Counted from the stretch's first letter, positions 8,895 to 19,629 are shown. The stretch: DNA of 64,000 nt from Nitrospira sp. (GCA_030123625.1 CP126121.1:4380179-4444178); one strand, 5' to 3'. Program-made: numbers and translations. Notes: generated from the letters alone by a model not told the origin.

Positions 8895-9317
8895 ATGCTC
8901 ACATATCGGATGGATCTGTGGATTTTATTGACCGTATTGATCCTGGTTCATGGATCTGTGTGGGCTGAATGGGTGGCCATTGATGCTCGATATCAATCAC
9001 ATCCATTGCAAACAGCGTACATTGATCCCGACACCATCCGCCGACAAGGTAACGTAGTCGAGCTGTCGGCCCTCATCGACTGGAAAGCGATGCAGGGAGG
9101 CCGTTCCCCCACTCGATTCTACTCCACCAAACTCACCAAGCAATTCGATTGCGCTGAAAGACGTGTTCGGACGCTGGCGGCCACTGATTTCGATGGACAT
9201 ATGGGAATGGGTGAGGTGATTGGCGGAAATGGATACTCGAGCGAAGGCCACTGGGTTGCCATTGGACCGGGAACGATTAATGAAGGGTTTTGGGAGGCGG
9301 CTTGTGGGAAACAGTGA
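8895..9317 (+). CDS. Surface-adhesin-E-like secreted protein
   Basis: A 140-residue protein with a signal peptide (LWILLTVLILVHGSVWA, cut before EWVAI). The mature chain fits the small surface-adhesin protein E-like family: WVAIDARYQSHPLQTAYIDPDTI, LIDWKAMQGG, then RFYSTKLTKQFDCAERRVR and a C-terminal WEAACGK, giving two conserved cysteines likely to form a disulphide. The family is widespread as short periplasmic proteins and a real adhesin role is not established here. The GGAGG ribosome-binding site is held in a hairpin (see the regulatory entry). Confidence 0.75.
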   Translation: MLTYRMDLWILLTVLILVHGSVWAEWVAIDARYQSHPLQTAYIDPDTIRRQGNVVELSALIDWKAMQGGRSPTRFYSTKLTKQFDCAERRVRTLAATDFDGHMGMGEVIGGNGYSSEGHWVAIGPGTINEGFWEAACGKQ

Positions 9318-9482
9318 TTGGCACTACTCCTTACATCGTCTGAATTGAATCTCGACTCTGTCTTTCGTGGAATCGTCACAATTTGCGATCGAGTATTTTT
9401 CGATCGTGCCGCGAACTTGCGATTCACCCCAGTCCTTGTTAAGGTTGGTGAACCTGCTAGTTGAACAGGGCGCGAGGTGCAT

Positions 9483-10043
9483 ATGGCGACCCAAACTGGT
9501 CATCTGAGGCTAACGTACGAAGATTACCGACTTATCCCGGACGATGGGAAACGCCACGAGTTGATCGATGGAGAGCATGTCGTGTCGCCTTCGCCCAATA
9601 CTAAACATCAGCGCATAGCTGCCACCCTGTTGACCGCCTTGAAGAACTTTCTCCGTGAGCATCCCCTGGGCGAGATCTTCATCGCGCCCTATGATGTCGT
9701 CCTATCTGACTTCGATGTCGTACAGCCCGATCTGATTTTTGTCGCCACAGCCCAAGCTGCAATCGTGACCGAAGCCAACATTCGTGGGATTCCCACTTTG
9801 GTCGTCGAAATTCTGTCAGAAGGCAACCGGAAGCTGGACGAAACGATCAAACGCCAGCGGTATGAGCACTACGGCATTCCCGAATATTGGATCATCGACC
9901 CGGCACTGGATCAGATGAAAATTTACCGCCTCACCGATGGCCGCTATGGGCAAGCCTCGGTCCTGAGCCTTGAAGCCCAAGAGCAGCTCACCACCCCACT
10001 GCTGCTGGCCCTGAGCTTGCCCCTCGCCACGTTGTTCAAATAG
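9483..10043 (+). CDS. Uma2-family (DUF820) endonuclease-fold protein
   Basis: A 186-residue protein. The start was set at the ATG after GAGGTGCAT. Motifs are YEDYRLIPDDGKRHELIDGE at the N-terminus, SPNTKHQRIAATLL, the PD-(D/E)xK-like core VVQPDLIFV with LVVEILSEGN, and KRQRYEHYGIPEYWIIDP. These are the standard Uma2 (restriction-endonuclease-like) signatures. The family is very common in Cyanobacteria and some other phyla, in many copies, and its biological role is unresolved. It stands alone at the edge of a small accessory patch. Confidence 0.85.
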   Translation: MATQTGHLRLTYEDYRLIPDDGKRHELIDGEHVVSPSPNTKHQRIAATLLTALKNFLREHPLGEIFIAPYDVVLSDFDVVQPDLIFVATAQAAIVTEANIRGIPTLVVEILSEGNRKLDETIKRQRYEHYGIPEYWIIDPALDQMKIYRLTDGRYGQASVLSLEAQEQLTTPLLLALSLPLATLFK

Positions 10044-10360
10044 ACGGCATGACTTGCATGCTCGCACCGGTGCTTTCTTCTCAGTTCGAAAACCGCCCAT
10101 TCTCTTCTTCTCTGTAGGAACACAGAGGCAAGAGGCCAAACTCACGCCAGTCTTTCTAATTTGTCGCCCGACCCCACCCTGTTCAGGATCTGCACCCATC
10201 GCCGTCCCAAACTTTTCCATGAACATTTATGTAGTGACATTGCTACATAATCGGATAAAGATGAGTTTATCAACTGCATGAGGCGAATAAGGAGTTATCG
10301 ATGCTCATGAAAGCGGCGAATAGGAGAAGCCTCACTCAGTTGTAATGGCCCCGCGCACGG
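10044..10360. other. Noncoding stretch with one dyad
   Basis: No convincing coding frame is present. The only structure seen is a perfect 8-bp inverted repeat, TTATGTAG and CTACATAA with an 8-base centre, at 10227-10250. It could be an operator or a weak hairpin. It faces the 3' end of the broken DUF3368 gene. Confidence 0.4.
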
Positions 10361-10848
10361 TTATTTATCCCCTTCACCAGCCAACTTCAGAACCGCTGCC
10401 CGCGTTAACGGCGACACGCGAAAACGATTGAACTGGAGCCGATCGATATGCTCATTGACACTAACCACCAGCCCAGCGCGCTTTGCATTTACCAGCAGGC
10501 CCAGGGTTCCTATCACAGGAATCCCCCGTCTGTCGGCTTCTTCCCTGGCCAGTCCGTCATCGAGCACGGCCACAATACCATTCATCTCACCAGCCAACAT
10601 CAGCACTTCCGTTTCACCTGGACCAGATCATGTTCGAATGGCATCGTAGCAGCGGTTGGAGAACAGACCGTTAGCCATGCAAGAGCTTTCACATCAGGCA
10701 AATCGATTTCACACGATCGCCCTTCCTCAAGTTCATGCAGTACGGCGGGAGGAATGACGATACGACCAGCAAGAGCAGGAAGGAGATGCAGCAGACCAAG
10801 TTGATGTAGGTATTGAATCGGGGATGTGTCGCACACAACGCCAGGCAA
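10361..10848 (-). pseudogene. DUF3368 PIN-like toxin, frameshifted
   Basis: Two overlapping frames together give one DUF3368 protein. The first (from a TTG at 10848) has the PIN-like start VVCDTSPIQYLHQLG and PPAVLHELEEGRS. The second (10361-10606) has LMLAGEMNGIVAVLDDGLAR and RRGIPVIGTLGLL. The junction is at about 10619-10624, where CTGGTCCAGGTG is one base short of the CTGGGTCCAGGT needed to encode LGPGETEVLM. A single-base deletion in a G run explains it. The first frame stops after VQVKRKC. The intact family is a PIN-domain nuclease, usually paired with a UPF0175 antitoxin, which lies just upstream here. Confidence 0.75.
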
Positions 10849-11092
10849 GGCGCGGCTCTTTCATGAGCTGCTCCTCATTCAGACGGAATGTGTCTACGCC
10901 ATACTCGGCCAACTTGGTGAGAAACACCGCTCGCGGAACGCCAGCCAGTTGGGCGGCAATCCCTAAAGACAATTGCCCCAACTCGAACAGCTTGACCGCT
11001 CCAGCCATGCGCCATGCCTCCCCCATACCCTCTGGAGACAATTTCAGAGCCAGCAAGGTATCATCGAGTATATCCAGCATAATTCGGCTCAT
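10733..11092 (-). CDS. UPF0175-family antitoxin with C-terminal extension
   Basis: Residues 1-80 match the UPF0175 family: MLDILDDTLLALKLSPEGMG, AAQLAGVPRAVFLTKLAEYG, VDTFRLNEEQLM. The usual length is about 80-90 residues, but here the frame runs on for another 35 residues inside the toxin gene. The family normally ends where the toxin starts. At that point the sequence reads CTTGCCTGG; a TGA there would have stopped the antitoxin, so stop-codon loss is a plausible cause (inference). UPF0175 proteins act as DNA-binding antitoxins of DUF3368 toxins. As the toxin frame is broken, this pair is probably inactive. Confidence 0.7.
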   Translation of the reverse strand: MSRIMLDILDDTLLALKLSPEGMGEAWRMAGAVKLFELGQLSLGIAAQLAGVPRAVFLTKLAEYGVDTFRLNEEQLMKEPRLAWRCVRHIPDSIPTSTWSAASPSCSCWSYRHSSRRTA

Positions 11093-11176
11093 GTTGCTCT
11101 CCCCTTATGCAGGTAGTATAGCAAATCTGCTGGATGCCAAGCGATTATGACGTGGTAACTTACGGGAGAGCTGAAA

Positions 11177-12211
11177 CTATCCTGATTGAAACTGTGACGC
11201 GAGATCGCTCGGCTTGAAGACACCTCGCTCGGTGATGATACCGGTGATGAGTTCGGCGGGGGTCACGTCAAAGGCTGGATTGTAAACCGTCACATTTAGG
11301 GGTGCGACAGGATGGCTGCCGTGGATGGTCGTCACCTCTGATGGATTTCGCTGTTCGATCGGAATATCAGCGCCCGATTTCGTTTTTAGGTCGATGGTCG
11401 AATAGGGGGCCGCGACATAAAACGGAATGTGGTGGGCTTTCGCCAAGACCGCCACAGAATAGGTACCAATCTTATTGGCGACATCCCCGTTCGCGGCAAT
11501 TCGATCGGCGCCGACGACACACAGATGGATCTTCCCTTGTTTCATGAGTGCGCCGGCCATGTTATCCGTGATGAGGGTGACCGGTATGTGATCCTGCATG
11601 AGTTCCCATGCCGTCAGCCTCGAACCCTGAAGGACAGGGCGAGTTTCATCGGCAATTACATTGATTTTCTTCCCTTGTTCCCATGCAGCTCGAATAACGC
11701 CGAGTGCCGTTCCATAACCGGCCGTTGCAAGCGAGCCCGCGTTACAGTGAGTCAAAATCGTCTGTCCGTCCCGAATCAGTTCCGCTCCATGGCGCCCCAT
11801 GGTCTTACAGAGATCAATGTCTTCTTCAAGTATGGCTTGAGATTCTTTTATGAGGGCCTGCTTGATCGCTGAGACCGGCTGAGTTCGTAAAGGTTCCAGC
11901 TTCCGCCTCATTCGCTCAATCGCCCAAAACAGGTTCACTGCGGTCGGCCTCGTCGCCGCCAGTTCATCACAGATTTTGAAAACCGCCGGAGCAAAGGAAG
12001 AATACTCAGTCGCATTGATCGCCTGCGCACCCAAGGCCACACCCATGGCTGCCGTCACGCCGATCGCCGGTGCGCCACGAACTTTCAGAGTACGGATCGC
12101 ATCCGCGACAGTTTGGTAGTCCCGGCAGTCGAGGAATTCCACTACTTCCGGAAGCCGGCTTTGATCGAGCAAGCGAACGGCGCCGTCTTTCCATTCAACG
12201 GTGGGAACCAT
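11177..12211 (-). CDS. mtnA: Methylthioribose-1-phosphate isomerase
   Basis: A 344-residue enzyme of the methionine salvage pathway that converts 5-methylthioribose-1-phosphate to the ribulose form. It belongs to the eIF2B-alpha-like family. Diagnostic stretches are [37 protein letters not shown] with the catalytic Cys, [38 protein letters not shown] with the catalytic Asp, and [11 protein letters not shown] near the end. The length is normal. No other mtn gene is in the window, so the pathway is either dispersed or shortened. It is separated from neighbours by about 40-80 bases on the same strand. Confidence 0.95.
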   Translation of the reverse strand: MVPTVEWKDGAVRLLDQSRLPEVVEFLDCRDYQTVADAIRTLKVRGAPAIGVTAAMGVALGAQAINATEYSSFAPAVFKICDELAATRPTAVNLFWAIERMRRKLEPLRTQPVSAIKQALIKESQAILEEDIDLCKTMGRHGAELIRDGQTILTHCNAGSLATAGYGTALGVIRAAWEQGKKINVIADETRPVLQGSRLTAWELMQDHIPVTLITDNMAGALMKQGKIHLCVVGADRIAANGDVANKIGTYSVAVLAKAHHIPFYVAAPYSTIDLKTKSGADIPIEQRNPSEVTTIHGSHPVAPLNVTVYNPAFDVTPAELITGIITERGVFKPSDLASQFQSG

Positions 12212-12255
12212 GGTGAGATCTTCTAGCGGGAATAGAGATGAAGTGCAAGCCCTAT

Positions 12256-12453
12256 CTACGGCGACCGCTGACTTTGAGAACTCAGTGGAACGTCCGCCGG
12301 CCCATATCGCGTATGCTTGACGTCTCCGACTGAATCAATCAGCACTCGCACGCCAATAGCCGCCACGGCTCCCAACAGACAAAGAAATAGGATCGTTCCC
12401 CATCCGCGCAGCCTCCGTTTCCAAGACCGATGGCATATGAGATCTGGGCTCAT
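12256..12453 (-). CDS. Small single-span membrane protein, hypothetical
   Basis: A 65-residue product with a positively charged N-terminus ([12 protein letters not shown]), one hydrophobic segment ([20 protein letters not shown]) and a polar C-terminus. The charge pattern predicts a cytoplasmic N-terminus. An AAGGA-like site lies about 10 bases before the ATG. I know no family for it. It could be a real small gene or a chance frame; the membrane segment and spacing favour a gene. Confidence 0.4.
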   Translation of the reverse strand: MSPDLICHRSWKRRLRGWGTILFLCLLGAVAAIGVRVLIDSVGDVKHTRYGPADVPLSSQSQRSP

Positions 12454-12489
12454 CTCCGATTTCCTTTATCGTTGAGAGCATTGTTTATG

Positions 12490-12681
12490 TCATAGTCCGC
12501 AGCCTCGCTTATTCACAGCCTTTCTCACGACAGGATCCCGCCGTGGGCTGCGCGTATTCAGCTCCCTCTCCAAAGTGGCGCGGATGAAACCACTCGTCGT
12601 GTATCCCTGTTGCTTGAGCGCGTCGAGCTGCTCCTTCAACTCGACAGGAAGTTGGACAACAATGCGAACGAGCTTTGACAT
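12490..12681 (-). CDS. Ribbon-helix-helix (CopG/Arc-like) protein
   Basis: A 63-residue protein; the start was set at MSKLVRIVVQLPVELKEQLD after a GGAG site. A beta strand (VRIVVQLP) followed by two helices (VELKEQLDALKQQGYTTSGF, IRATLERELN) is the ribbon-helix-helix layout. It is clearly similar to the 49-residue protein inside the integrated element at 39125-39274, sharing LDALKQQGYTTSGFIR versus LDGLKKQGYTIAGFVR. A stand-alone regulator, or an antitoxin that lost its toxin, is possible. The C-terminal RRDPVVRKAVNKRGCGL tail is basic. Confidence 0.65.
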   Translation of the reverse strand: MSKLVRIVVQLPVELKEQLDALKQQGYTTSGFIRATLERELNTRSPRRDPVVRKAVNKRGCGL

Positions 12682-12896
12682 GATCGCGACTCCCTTTAGC
12701 AAGGCATGGAACTTCTGCACATGCTGTGCCTTGCTAGCATCTTGTTACCGGTGTGAAATCGCCGACACTTTTCCTGTATTCCCTCAGCATTTCACCAGAG
12801 AGAGTCAAAAACTGTCCTTCATGCCTCGGTCTTGTACGGAATAGTGCACCTCCAGAGGAGGATGTTACGAGAGCTGGAGAGAAGGAATGTGTATGG

Positions 12897-15410
12897 TCAT
12901 GAGAATTGGAGGAAGAGGCGGCGCCAATTCTGGGACTCGCAGCGCCAAAGACAATGGGGAAAATCTACAGGCCTCACAAGAAGATCCCGCATGTGGCTTA
13001 CCGTGAACTCGGATGTCGAAAGCCGTCCTGTCATCCAAATCGCTCCATCACGATCCGTGCGAAAGACCGGAATGTGCTGATCGTGATAGGTTTCCAGTAC
13101 CGATTCCGTCGGATGTCCATAAGGATTAGTCGCTCCAACCGAGATGACCGCATACTGCGGGTGGAGTAGACGAAGCCAGTCCGGATCCAACGAGCTACGC
13201 GCTCCGTGATGGGGCACTTTCAGTACGGTCACCGGTTGGTACCCTTCCTCGCTCAATCGCCTCAATCCAGCAGTTTCAATATCGGCTGCAAACAGGATGG
13301 AATAGGCCCCACACTGCAGTCGAGAAACGACGGACAGATTGTTCAATAGTGTTCCGGTAGGAGGCTGATTCGACTCATGGCCCCCTGATGTCTCTGGTGG
13401 ATTGAGAATGCTCAGTCGGCACCGACCGGACTGCAACAGGTCTTGGCCCCGCACAGCGGTGTGTTGATCGATATGTTGGTCACGAAGGGTTGTTTTAAGA
13501 TCCGCGACGAATTTCTCAGATCGTTCTATTCCGCCGCCCCAATACCGTCCGACCGACATATGCCGGAGTATCCAAATCAGTCCGCCGACGTGATCCAGTT
13601 GCTGGTGTGTCCCAATGACGTGGGATATATGGTGGATTCTCCGGCTCCACAGAAATGGAGCAATGACATTTTTCCCCATGTCAAATCGTTCATATCGAGC
13701 TCCGCCGTCGATCAGAACGGTCTGACCATCCGGCAACTCGACAACGGCACTATCTCCTTGTCCGACGTCGAGGAATGTGACACGCCAATGGTCGCCGTCT
13801 GATTGCGACATGGAAGGGCTCAGCCACCAACCGATCAACACTATCGACAGACCGGCGCCAGCCACTCGAACGCGCCACGGTATGACCTGAAGACTTGCTA
13901 GAAGTAACCCAGCATAAAACAGGGCGATTGCTGGTATGGATGGAGCGGCCACATACCACTCCCCGCCTGGGAGGCGGGCGCACCACTGCAATCCAAGGAC
14001 CATCAACCCGAACAATTGTTCCATCGTTGAGCCAAGAATCAAAGACTCGCTCCCCGTCATGATCGTCCACAGGGCGGCAAACAGTCCCAGAGGTACCAAG
14101 ATGACACCGGTAAACGGGACGGCTACCAGGTTGGTGACGATTCCCATCCATGGAACCTGATTGAAATAGAACGCAACCATGGGCAACGTAGCCACCGTCA
14201 CAGCCCCGCTCATCGCCAGCGCTTTGAGTGCTTGGCTTGTGAAGCGGTATCTCAGCTGACTGCCGGTCTCCGCAACGTCGGCGTTCCATGATTTTGTGAG
14301 TACGATCATTCTGACCATCACGAGTACGGAAAGAAAGGAAAGTTGAAAGGAAATGTCAAAGATGGCACGAGGATCGTGCAAGAGAATAGCCAGAAGAGCC
14401 ACAGCCATTGCATGACCCAGATGGCGCTCATACCCCAGCCACATGGCGATCATTGCCAGAGTGATCATCACAAGCGACCGCATGGTCGCTAACTCGGCCC
14501 CTGCAAGCAAGGCATACAGTGCGACAGCCGGCCAGGCGAGCAGAATCGCAATCTTCGACGGCGTGGCTGTTCGTGAGAGGGTCAACAGGAGAGTGGAGGG
14601 AAGCCCACGGATGAGGCTTTTCACCAACCAAAATACTACGAGGGCCACGAGCCCGAGATGTGAACCGGAGATCGAGAGCAGATGAACTGTTCCGGTCACC
14701 ATGAACCAGTCTTGGAGCTCTTGTTCTAGATAGCCTCGTTCACCGATGATCATGCCGAGAAATAATCCTCGTGTGGGTTGGCTCAATGTCTTGATGGCTG
14801 CTGCACGTATCGTATCCCTCCAATGATCGATCCGGTTCCATACGCTCCATAACCCGATTTGCGGCTCTGCCTCCAACAACGTCACCGCCTGAACACCGGT
14901 CACAGTGGTCAGAAGATCGACGCCCTGGCGTTCCATATAGGCAGCATAGTCGAAGCCGCCAGGGTTCAACGCTCCTCGTGGGCGGTGAAGTTTTCCTTGA
15001 AACGAAATACGGTCGCCGTGATGAAGCGTAATACCAGGGTCGCGCCATATAAGACGTATGTGTCTCGATTCCGATTCGTCTGTTTGAACTAAAATTGTCT
15101 GTCGTCCCACACTGTGCTGAACGGGGGCGACAACTCGACCGACGACCAAGGCTTGAGCAGTCTCATGCAGCGGCGGTGACGACTGGGGAGATCCCGACAT
15201 CGGGACGGTGAGACTCCAGTAAACTACTCCGAAGAGAAGGCCGGCATACAACAGCAGTGCGGAGGGTGAGTCGATAGAACCGGCTCGCTCAAGAATGCCG
15301 AATCCAACGGCAATGCCGGCCAACAGAGCGATAATGGAGAGTGGAAAATAAGAAAGCTGTGCCCCACACAGAAGACCGACGAAAAACGCTGCTGTGAGGG
15401 CTGGGAGCAT
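12897..15410 (-). CDS. comEC: ComEC/Rec2-family DNA uptake channel
   Basis: An 837-residue inner-membrane protein. An N-terminal hydrophobic region and an OB-like domain (residues 75-165) precede the Competence domain with ISGSHLGLVALVVFWLVK and about ten membrane segments. A C-terminal metallo-beta-lactamase domain starts VTFLDVGQGDSAVVELPDGQ and continues with LIDGG, GTHQQLDHVGGL and LKVPHHGARSSL. In the HxxxDH metal motif the usual second ligand is Gln here (HQQLDH), a small deviation. The family transports single-stranded DNA into the cytoplasm during natural transformation. It is the last gene of the long minus-strand run, 32 bases after glmM. With the PilT/PilU gene at the window start, DNA uptake by type IV pilus is plausible. 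Confidence 0.92.
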   Translation of the reverse strand: MLPALTAAFFVGLLCGAQLSYFPLSIIALLAGIAVGFGILERAGSIDSPSALLLYAGLLFGVVYWSLTVPMSGSPQSSPPLHETAQALVVGRVVAPVQHSVGRQTILVQTDESESRHIRLIWRDPGITLHHGDRISFQGKLHRPRGALNPGGFDYAAYMERQGVDLLTTVTGVQAVTLLEAEPQIGLWSVWNRIDHWRDTIRAAAIKTLSQPTRGLFLGMIIGERGYLEQELQDWFMVTGTVHLLSISGSHLGLVALVVFWLVKSLIRGLPSTLLLTLSRTATPSKIAILLAWPAVALYALLAGAELATMRSLVMITLAMIAMWLGYERHLGHAMAVALLAILLHDPRAIFDISFQLSFLSVLVMVRMIVLTKSWNADVAETGSQLRYRFTSQALKALAMSGAVTVATLPMVAFYFNQVPWMGIVTNLVAVPFTGVILVPLGLFAALWTIMTGSESLILGSTMEQLFGLMVLGLQWCARLPGGEWYVAAPSIPAIALFYAGLLLASLQVIPWRVRVAGAGLSIVLIGWWLSPSMSQSDGDHWRVTFLDVGQGDSAVVELPDGQTVLIDGGARYERFDMGKNVIAPFLWSRRIHHISHVIGTHQQLDHVGGLIWILRHMSVGRYWGGGIERSEKFVADLKTTLRDQHIDQHTAVRGQDLLQSGRCRLSILNPPETSGGHESNQPPTGTLLNNLSVVSRLQCGAYSILFAADIETAGLRRLSEEGYQPVTVLKVPHHGARSSLDPDWLRLLHPQYAVISVGATNPYGHPTESVLETYHDQHIPVFRTDRDGAIWMTGRLSTSEFTVSHMRDLLVRPVDFPHCLWRCESQNWRRLFLQFS

Positions 15411-15442
15411 GAGCTTCCCTCATGGACCGGGGGAGGGAACAC

Positions 15443-16795
15443 TCAGCCGATATGCTTCCGTACGACCCTGGCAAGATCCTCAGCCACTTCCTTGACCATG
15501 GCGGACTGTTCTCCTTCTACCATGATCCGCAACAGCGGCTCTGTCCCGGAATATCTGATGAGGACTCGTCCACACCCGTTTAGGCGACGCTCGCTCTCTT
15601 GTATGGCGCCATCAATGTCGGGAATTGATTCCAATCGCGGCTTCTTCGTGACATGTACATTCACCAACACTTGTGGGACGGCGGTCATCACCTTGGCCAA
15701 CTCGGATAACGGCTGTTTGGTCCGCTTCACCAATGACAACATCTGGAGAGCCGAGATGAGGCCGTCTCCGGTTGTGTTATGGTCAAGAAATATGAAGTGT
15801 CCCGATTGCTCCCCTCCGAAGTTATAGCCTTCAGCCAACATTCGTTCGAGCAGATACCGATCACCGACCGGAGTCCGAATCAGCTTGATGCCCGCTTTCG
15901 ACATCGACAGTTCCAATCCAAAGTTACTCATCACGGTTCCGACCAAGGTCTGCTTGACAAGGAGACCGTTTCGATGAAGATCCAGGCCCAAGGCCGCCAT
16001 CACATGATCGCCATCGATCACTGCTCCTTGTTCGCAGACAAAGACGGCTCGATCGGCATCGCCGTCCAACGCGATGCCAAGATCCGCTTTGTAACGGCGT
16101 ACCGACTCCTGCAGGAGCTCAGGATGGACGGCACCGCAACCCGCATTGATATTCATCCCGTCCGGTTTATCGCCGATGACTTCAACCGTGGCTCCCAATT
16201 CCCTGAGGACCATCGGAGCCACTTTGTATGCTGCCCCATTCGCGCAATCGACGACGAGCTTGATCCCTTGGAAATCCAGGTCCTTCGGCAACGATCGTTT
16301 TGCAAATTCAATATAGCGCCCTTCTGCATCATCGATGCGGTAGGCTTTTCCGATGAGGTCTGCCGTCGGTCGAAGGTGACTGATCTCATCCGATACAATA
16401 AGTTCTTCAATGCGAGCTTCCACTTCATCGGGAAGCTTGAATCCGTCGCTTGAAAAGAATTTGATTCCATTGTCTTGGTATGGATTGTGTGACGCTGAAA
16501 TGACCACTCCGGCATCAGCTCGGAGACTTCTGGTCAAAAACGCGATCGCCGGCGTGGGCATCGGTCCGACTAACAGGACATCGACCCCCATCGAGCAGAT
16601 CCCAGCCATCAAAGCGGATTCCAGCATATATCCCGAGATACGAGTGTCTTTACCGATTACAATTTGATGGCGGCCCGCTCGTCGCATAAAGATATGTGCG
16701 GCGGCTCGCCCCAGTTGCATCGCCATTTCGCTGGTCATGGGATCGAGATTGGCGACCCCTCGGACGCCGTCGGTTCCAAATAATTTACGCATCAT
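15443..16795 (-). CDS. glmM: Phosphoglucosamine mutase
   Basis: A 450-residue enzyme converting glucosamine-6-phosphate to glucosamine-1-phosphate for peptidoglycan and LPS. Motifs are [12 protein letters not shown] at the N-terminus, the phosphoserine loop [17 protein letters not shown] (near residue 100), the metal loop [21 protein letters not shown] for sugar specificity, and the phosphate-binding [18 protein letters not shown] distinguishes GlmM from general phosphohexomutases. It overlaps the 3' end of folP by 11 bases, so it is translationally coupled. The folP-glmM order after ftsH is a classic bacterial arrangement. Confidence 0.97.
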   Translation of the reverse strand: MMRKLFGTDGVRGVANLDPMTSEMAMQLGRAAAHIFMRRAGRHQIVIGKDTRISGYMLESALMAGICSMGVDVLLVGPMPTPAIAFLTRSLRADAGVVISASHNPYQDNGIKFFSSDGFKLPDEVEARIEELIVSDEISHLRPTADLIGKAYRIDDAEGRYIEFAKRSLPKDLDFQGIKLVVDCANGAAYKVAPMVLRELGATVEVIGDKPDGMNINAGCGAVHPELLQESVRRYKADLGIALDGDADRAVFVCEQGAVIDGDHVMAALGLDLHRNGLLVKQTLVGTVMSNFGLELSMSKAGIKLIRTPVGDRYLLERMLAEGYNFGGEQSGHFIFLDHNTTGDGLISALQMLSLVKRTKQPLSELAKVMTAVPQVLVNVHVTKKPRLESIPDIDGAIQESERRLNGCGRVLIRYSGTEPLLRIMVEGEQSAMVKEVAEDLARVVRKHIG

Positions 16796-17684
16796 GCTCC
16801 TGTCCGCAAGATGACCAGCATGGATTCAACGCCGCTGCCATCTTGACTACGTCGATCATCATGGCCACATCATGGACACGCACAATATGAGCACCGCGAT
16901 CGACCGCCAACGCCACCGCCGCCGCGGTTCCCCATTCCCGATGCTCAACAGGCCGTTCAACCACTTTTCCGATAAACGCCTTCCGCGACAGTCCCACCAG
17001 CACGGGACGGTTCAATGCCGCGAAGGCGCACAATCCGTCGAGGAGGTCAAGATTATGGACCAACAGCTTACCAAAACCAAATCCGGGATCAAGAATGATG
17101 TTTGTTCGAGCAATTCCTGCACGCATAGCATTTTGGAGGCGCTCTTCAAGAAAGCGCACGACTTCGTCGACCACGTTGGAATAATGCGGCGATTGTTGCA
17201 TCGTTTGCGGAAGACCTTGCCTATGCATCAGAACGACTCCCGCATCGAAGCGGGCAATGACCGACGCCATCTCTGCATCTTGCCGCAACGCACTCACATC
17301 GTTGATAATTGATGCTCCTGAATCCAACGCGTGTTGAGCCACTCGCGACTTAGTGGTATCGATCGAAATAGGGACCGACACTCGATGTACCAATCCTTTC
17401 ACCACCGGGATCACGTGAGCCAACTCAGCCTGTTCACTAACGGAATGTGCGCCAGGCCGAGTCGATTCTCCCCCGACATCGATAATGTCAGCCCCTTGCT
17501 CAACGAGTTCAAGTGCATGGGCGATGGCTCGTTCGGGTTCGACATATCGTCCCCCATCATAGAAGGAATCACTCGTAACGTTGACGACGCCCATAATAAG
17601 CGGACGCCCTTTGCAATGAATCTCGCGCCCTTTGGCGGAGAACCAATGTTGCGCCGTTACTGCCTGTGACGATATTCGATCCAA
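16785..17684 (-). CDS. folP: Dihydropteroate synthase
   Basis: A 299-residue enzyme joining 6-hydroxymethyl-dihydropterin pyrophosphate and p-aminobenzoate in folate synthesis. The TIM-barrel motifs are [16 protein letters not shown] (loop 1), [14 protein letters not shown] (loop 2), [22 protein letters not shown], and the C-terminal RVHDV. The length is slightly above average because of about 25 extra N-terminal residues. It lies between ftsH, 133 bases upstream, and glmM, which it overlaps. Confidence 0.96.
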   Translation of the reverse strand: MDRISSQAVTAQHWFSAKGREIHCKGRPLIMGVVNVTSDSFYDGGRYVEPERAIAHALELVEQGADIIDVGGESTRPGAHSVSEQAELAHVIPVVKGLVHRVSVPISIDTTKSRVAQHALDSGASIINDVSALRQDAEMASVIARFDAGVVLMHRQGLPQTMQQSPHYSNVVDEVVRFLEERLQNAMRAGIARTNIILDPGFGFGKLLVHNLDLLDGLCAFAALNRPVLVGLSRKAFIGKVVERPVEHREWGTAAAVALAVDRGAHIVRVHDVAMMIDVVKMAAALNPCWSSCGQEHDA

Positions 17685-17817
17685 CTATTCCACCGACGAC
17701 AAGAAAACCCAAACTGTCGCTCCGGTGATCCCGGAGGAATGAGACGCAGCGTGAACCGTGAATGCAGTGCCAGAAGGCCAACGGCTCCAACACGAGCGAA
17801 CCGTTGGCACAATACAT

Positions 17818-19629
17818 TTAGGCTGGAACTGTTTGAGAAGAGGATTGCAGCAGAATCTGATCGATTTCCGGTGCGTCGAGCACTTCTTTTTCAAGTAGCG
17901 CCTCCGCCAAAGCCTTCAGACTCGTCATTTGCTCGGTCAACACTCGCTTGGCACGTTCATAATTTTCCGTGACGAAACGCTTGATCTCCAAGTCGATTTC
18001 AAGCGCGACTTGATCACTGACATCCCGTTTAGTCGTAAAGTCTCGTCCAAGAAACACTGAATCTTCCTTTTGGCCAAAGGTTAATGGCCCCAACTTCTCG
18101 CTCATACCCCATTCGCATACCATCTTGCGGGCAAGATCCGTTGCACGTTCAAGATCGTTGCCGGCTCCTGTTGTGACATGTTTGAACACGAGCTCTTCGG
18201 CAACACGTCCCCCCATAAGGATCGCCAAGGTGTTGTAAAGGAATTCTTTGGAATAGTTATGCCGATCGTCTGTCGGCAGTTGCATGGTAACGCCCAGTGC
18301 CCGCCCCCGGGGAATGATCGTCACCTTGTGAACTGGATCCGTTCCCGGAAGAAGCTTCGCCATCAATGCGTGGCCGGCTTCATGATATGCCGTCACTCGC
18401 TTTTCTTCGTCAGTCAGAATCATGCTTTTGCGCTCGGCACCCATCATGACCTTATCTTTAGCCATCTCAAAGTCGATGTTTTCGACTTCCTTTTTGTTTT
18501 GACGAGCCGCCCACAACGCGGCTTCATTCACCAGGTTTTCCAGATCAGCTCCCGAAAACCCGGGCGTTCCTCTGGCAATCTTTTCCAGTTCCACATTCGC
18601 GGCGACAGGAACTTTTTTCGTGTGGACCTTCAAGATTTCCGAACGGCCTTTGAGGTCCGGGCGATTCACCACCACTTGCCGATCGAATCGGCCTGGTCTC
18701 AGCAAGGCAGGGTCGAGCACATCGGGGCGATTGGTCGCGGCGACCAAAATGACTCCCTCGGTTGTATCGAAGCCGTCCATTTCCACTAACAACTGATTAA
18801 GCGTTTGCTCCCGTTCGTCATGGCCACCGCCGAGACCGGCACCCCGTAAGCGGCCGACTGCATCGATTTCATCAATGAAAATAATGCACGGAGCATGTTT
18901 CTTCCCTTGCTCAAACAAATCCCGTACACGTGAAGCTCCAACGCCGACAAACATCTCTACAAAGTCAGAACCACTGATGCTGAAGAACGGCACCCCCGCT
19001 TCTCCCGCAATAGCTTTCGCCAACAAAGTCTTACCTGTTCCAGGAGGACCGACGACGAGTACGCCCTTGGGGATGCGTCCTCCGAGCTTTTGAAATTTCC
19101 TGGGATCTTTCAAGAATTCAATGATTTCAAGCACTTCTTCTTTTGCTTCATCGACACCAGCCACGTCGGAAAAGGTGACCTTTTTCCGTTCTTCCGTCAG
19201 CATACGTGCACGGCTTTTTCCGAATGAAAGAGCCTTATTTCCGCCAATTTGCATCTGACGCATTAGGAAAAACCAGAGGCCGAGGAAGAGAATAAATGGT
19301 CCCCACGTCACGAGGAACGTGATATACCAGGGACTCTCATCCGGTGGTTTGACCTCGATCTGTACATCCTTTTCCCGAAGGACTTTGACAAGATCAGGAT
19401 AGTCGGCTGAATAGGTACGGATACGAGTCTTGTCCTTTAAGACCCCGCTGATGTGATTACCTTTAATAATGACCTTTTCAAAATCGCCCTTGTCGAGCTT
19501 TGCCATAAAATCACTGAATATCACTTCTTCTTCAGGGGCATGAGTCGGTACACTGAACAGATTGAACAGGAGAATCATGAACAAGCCGACCACCACCCAG
19601 AAAAGCAAGTTCTTGACCCGGGAATTCAT
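17818..19629 (-). CDS. ftsH: ATP-dependent zinc metalloprotease FtsH
   Basis: A 603-residue membrane AAA+ protease. Two membrane spans (about residues 8-26 and 102-122) bracket a periplasmic domain. Walker A is [14 protein letters not shown], Walker [13 protein letters not shown], the second region of homology [19 protein letters not shown], and the zinc motif HEAGH lies in [18 protein letters not shown]. The length is near the shorter end of the family because the C-terminal tail is brief. It degrades short-lived and misassembled membrane proteins. The gene follows hpt by about 100 bases, the same tilS-hpt-ftsH order found in many bacteria. Confidence 0.98.
   Translation of the reverse strand: MNSRVKNLLFWVVVGLFMILLFNLFSVPTHAPEEEVIFSDFMAKLDKGDFEKVIIKGNHISGVLKDKTRIRTYSADYPDLVKVLREKDVQIEVKPPDESPWYITFLVTWGPFILFLGLWFFLMRQMQIGGNKALSFGKSRARMLTEERKKVTFSDVAGVDEAKEEVLEIIEFLKDPRKFQKLGGRIPKGVLVVGPPGTGKTLLAKAIAGEAGVPFFSISGSDFVEMFVGVGASRVRDLFEQGKKHAPCIIFIDEIDAVGRLRGAGLGGGHDEREQTLNQLLVEMDGFDTTEGVILVAATNRPDVLDPALLRPGRFDRQVVVNRPDLKGRSEILKVHTKKVPVAANVELEKIARGTPGFSGADLENLVNEAALWAARQNKKEVENIDFEMAKDKVMMGAERKSMILTDEEKRVTAYHEAGHALMAKLLPGTDPVHKVTIIPRGRALGVTMQLPTDDRHNYSKEFLYNTLAILMGGRVAEELVFKHVTTGAGNDLERATDLARKMVCEWGMSEKLGPLTFGQKEDSVFLGRDFTTKRDVSDQVALEIDLEIKRFVTENYERAKRVLTEQMTSLKALAEALLEKEVLDAPEIDQILLQSSSQTVPA

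Noticed and set aside
13750-14289. 179-codon minus-strand frame inside comEC
   Set aside because: It is in another frame of the same strand as comEC and rich in Arg and Cys with no pattern; the comEC frame is clearly the real one.
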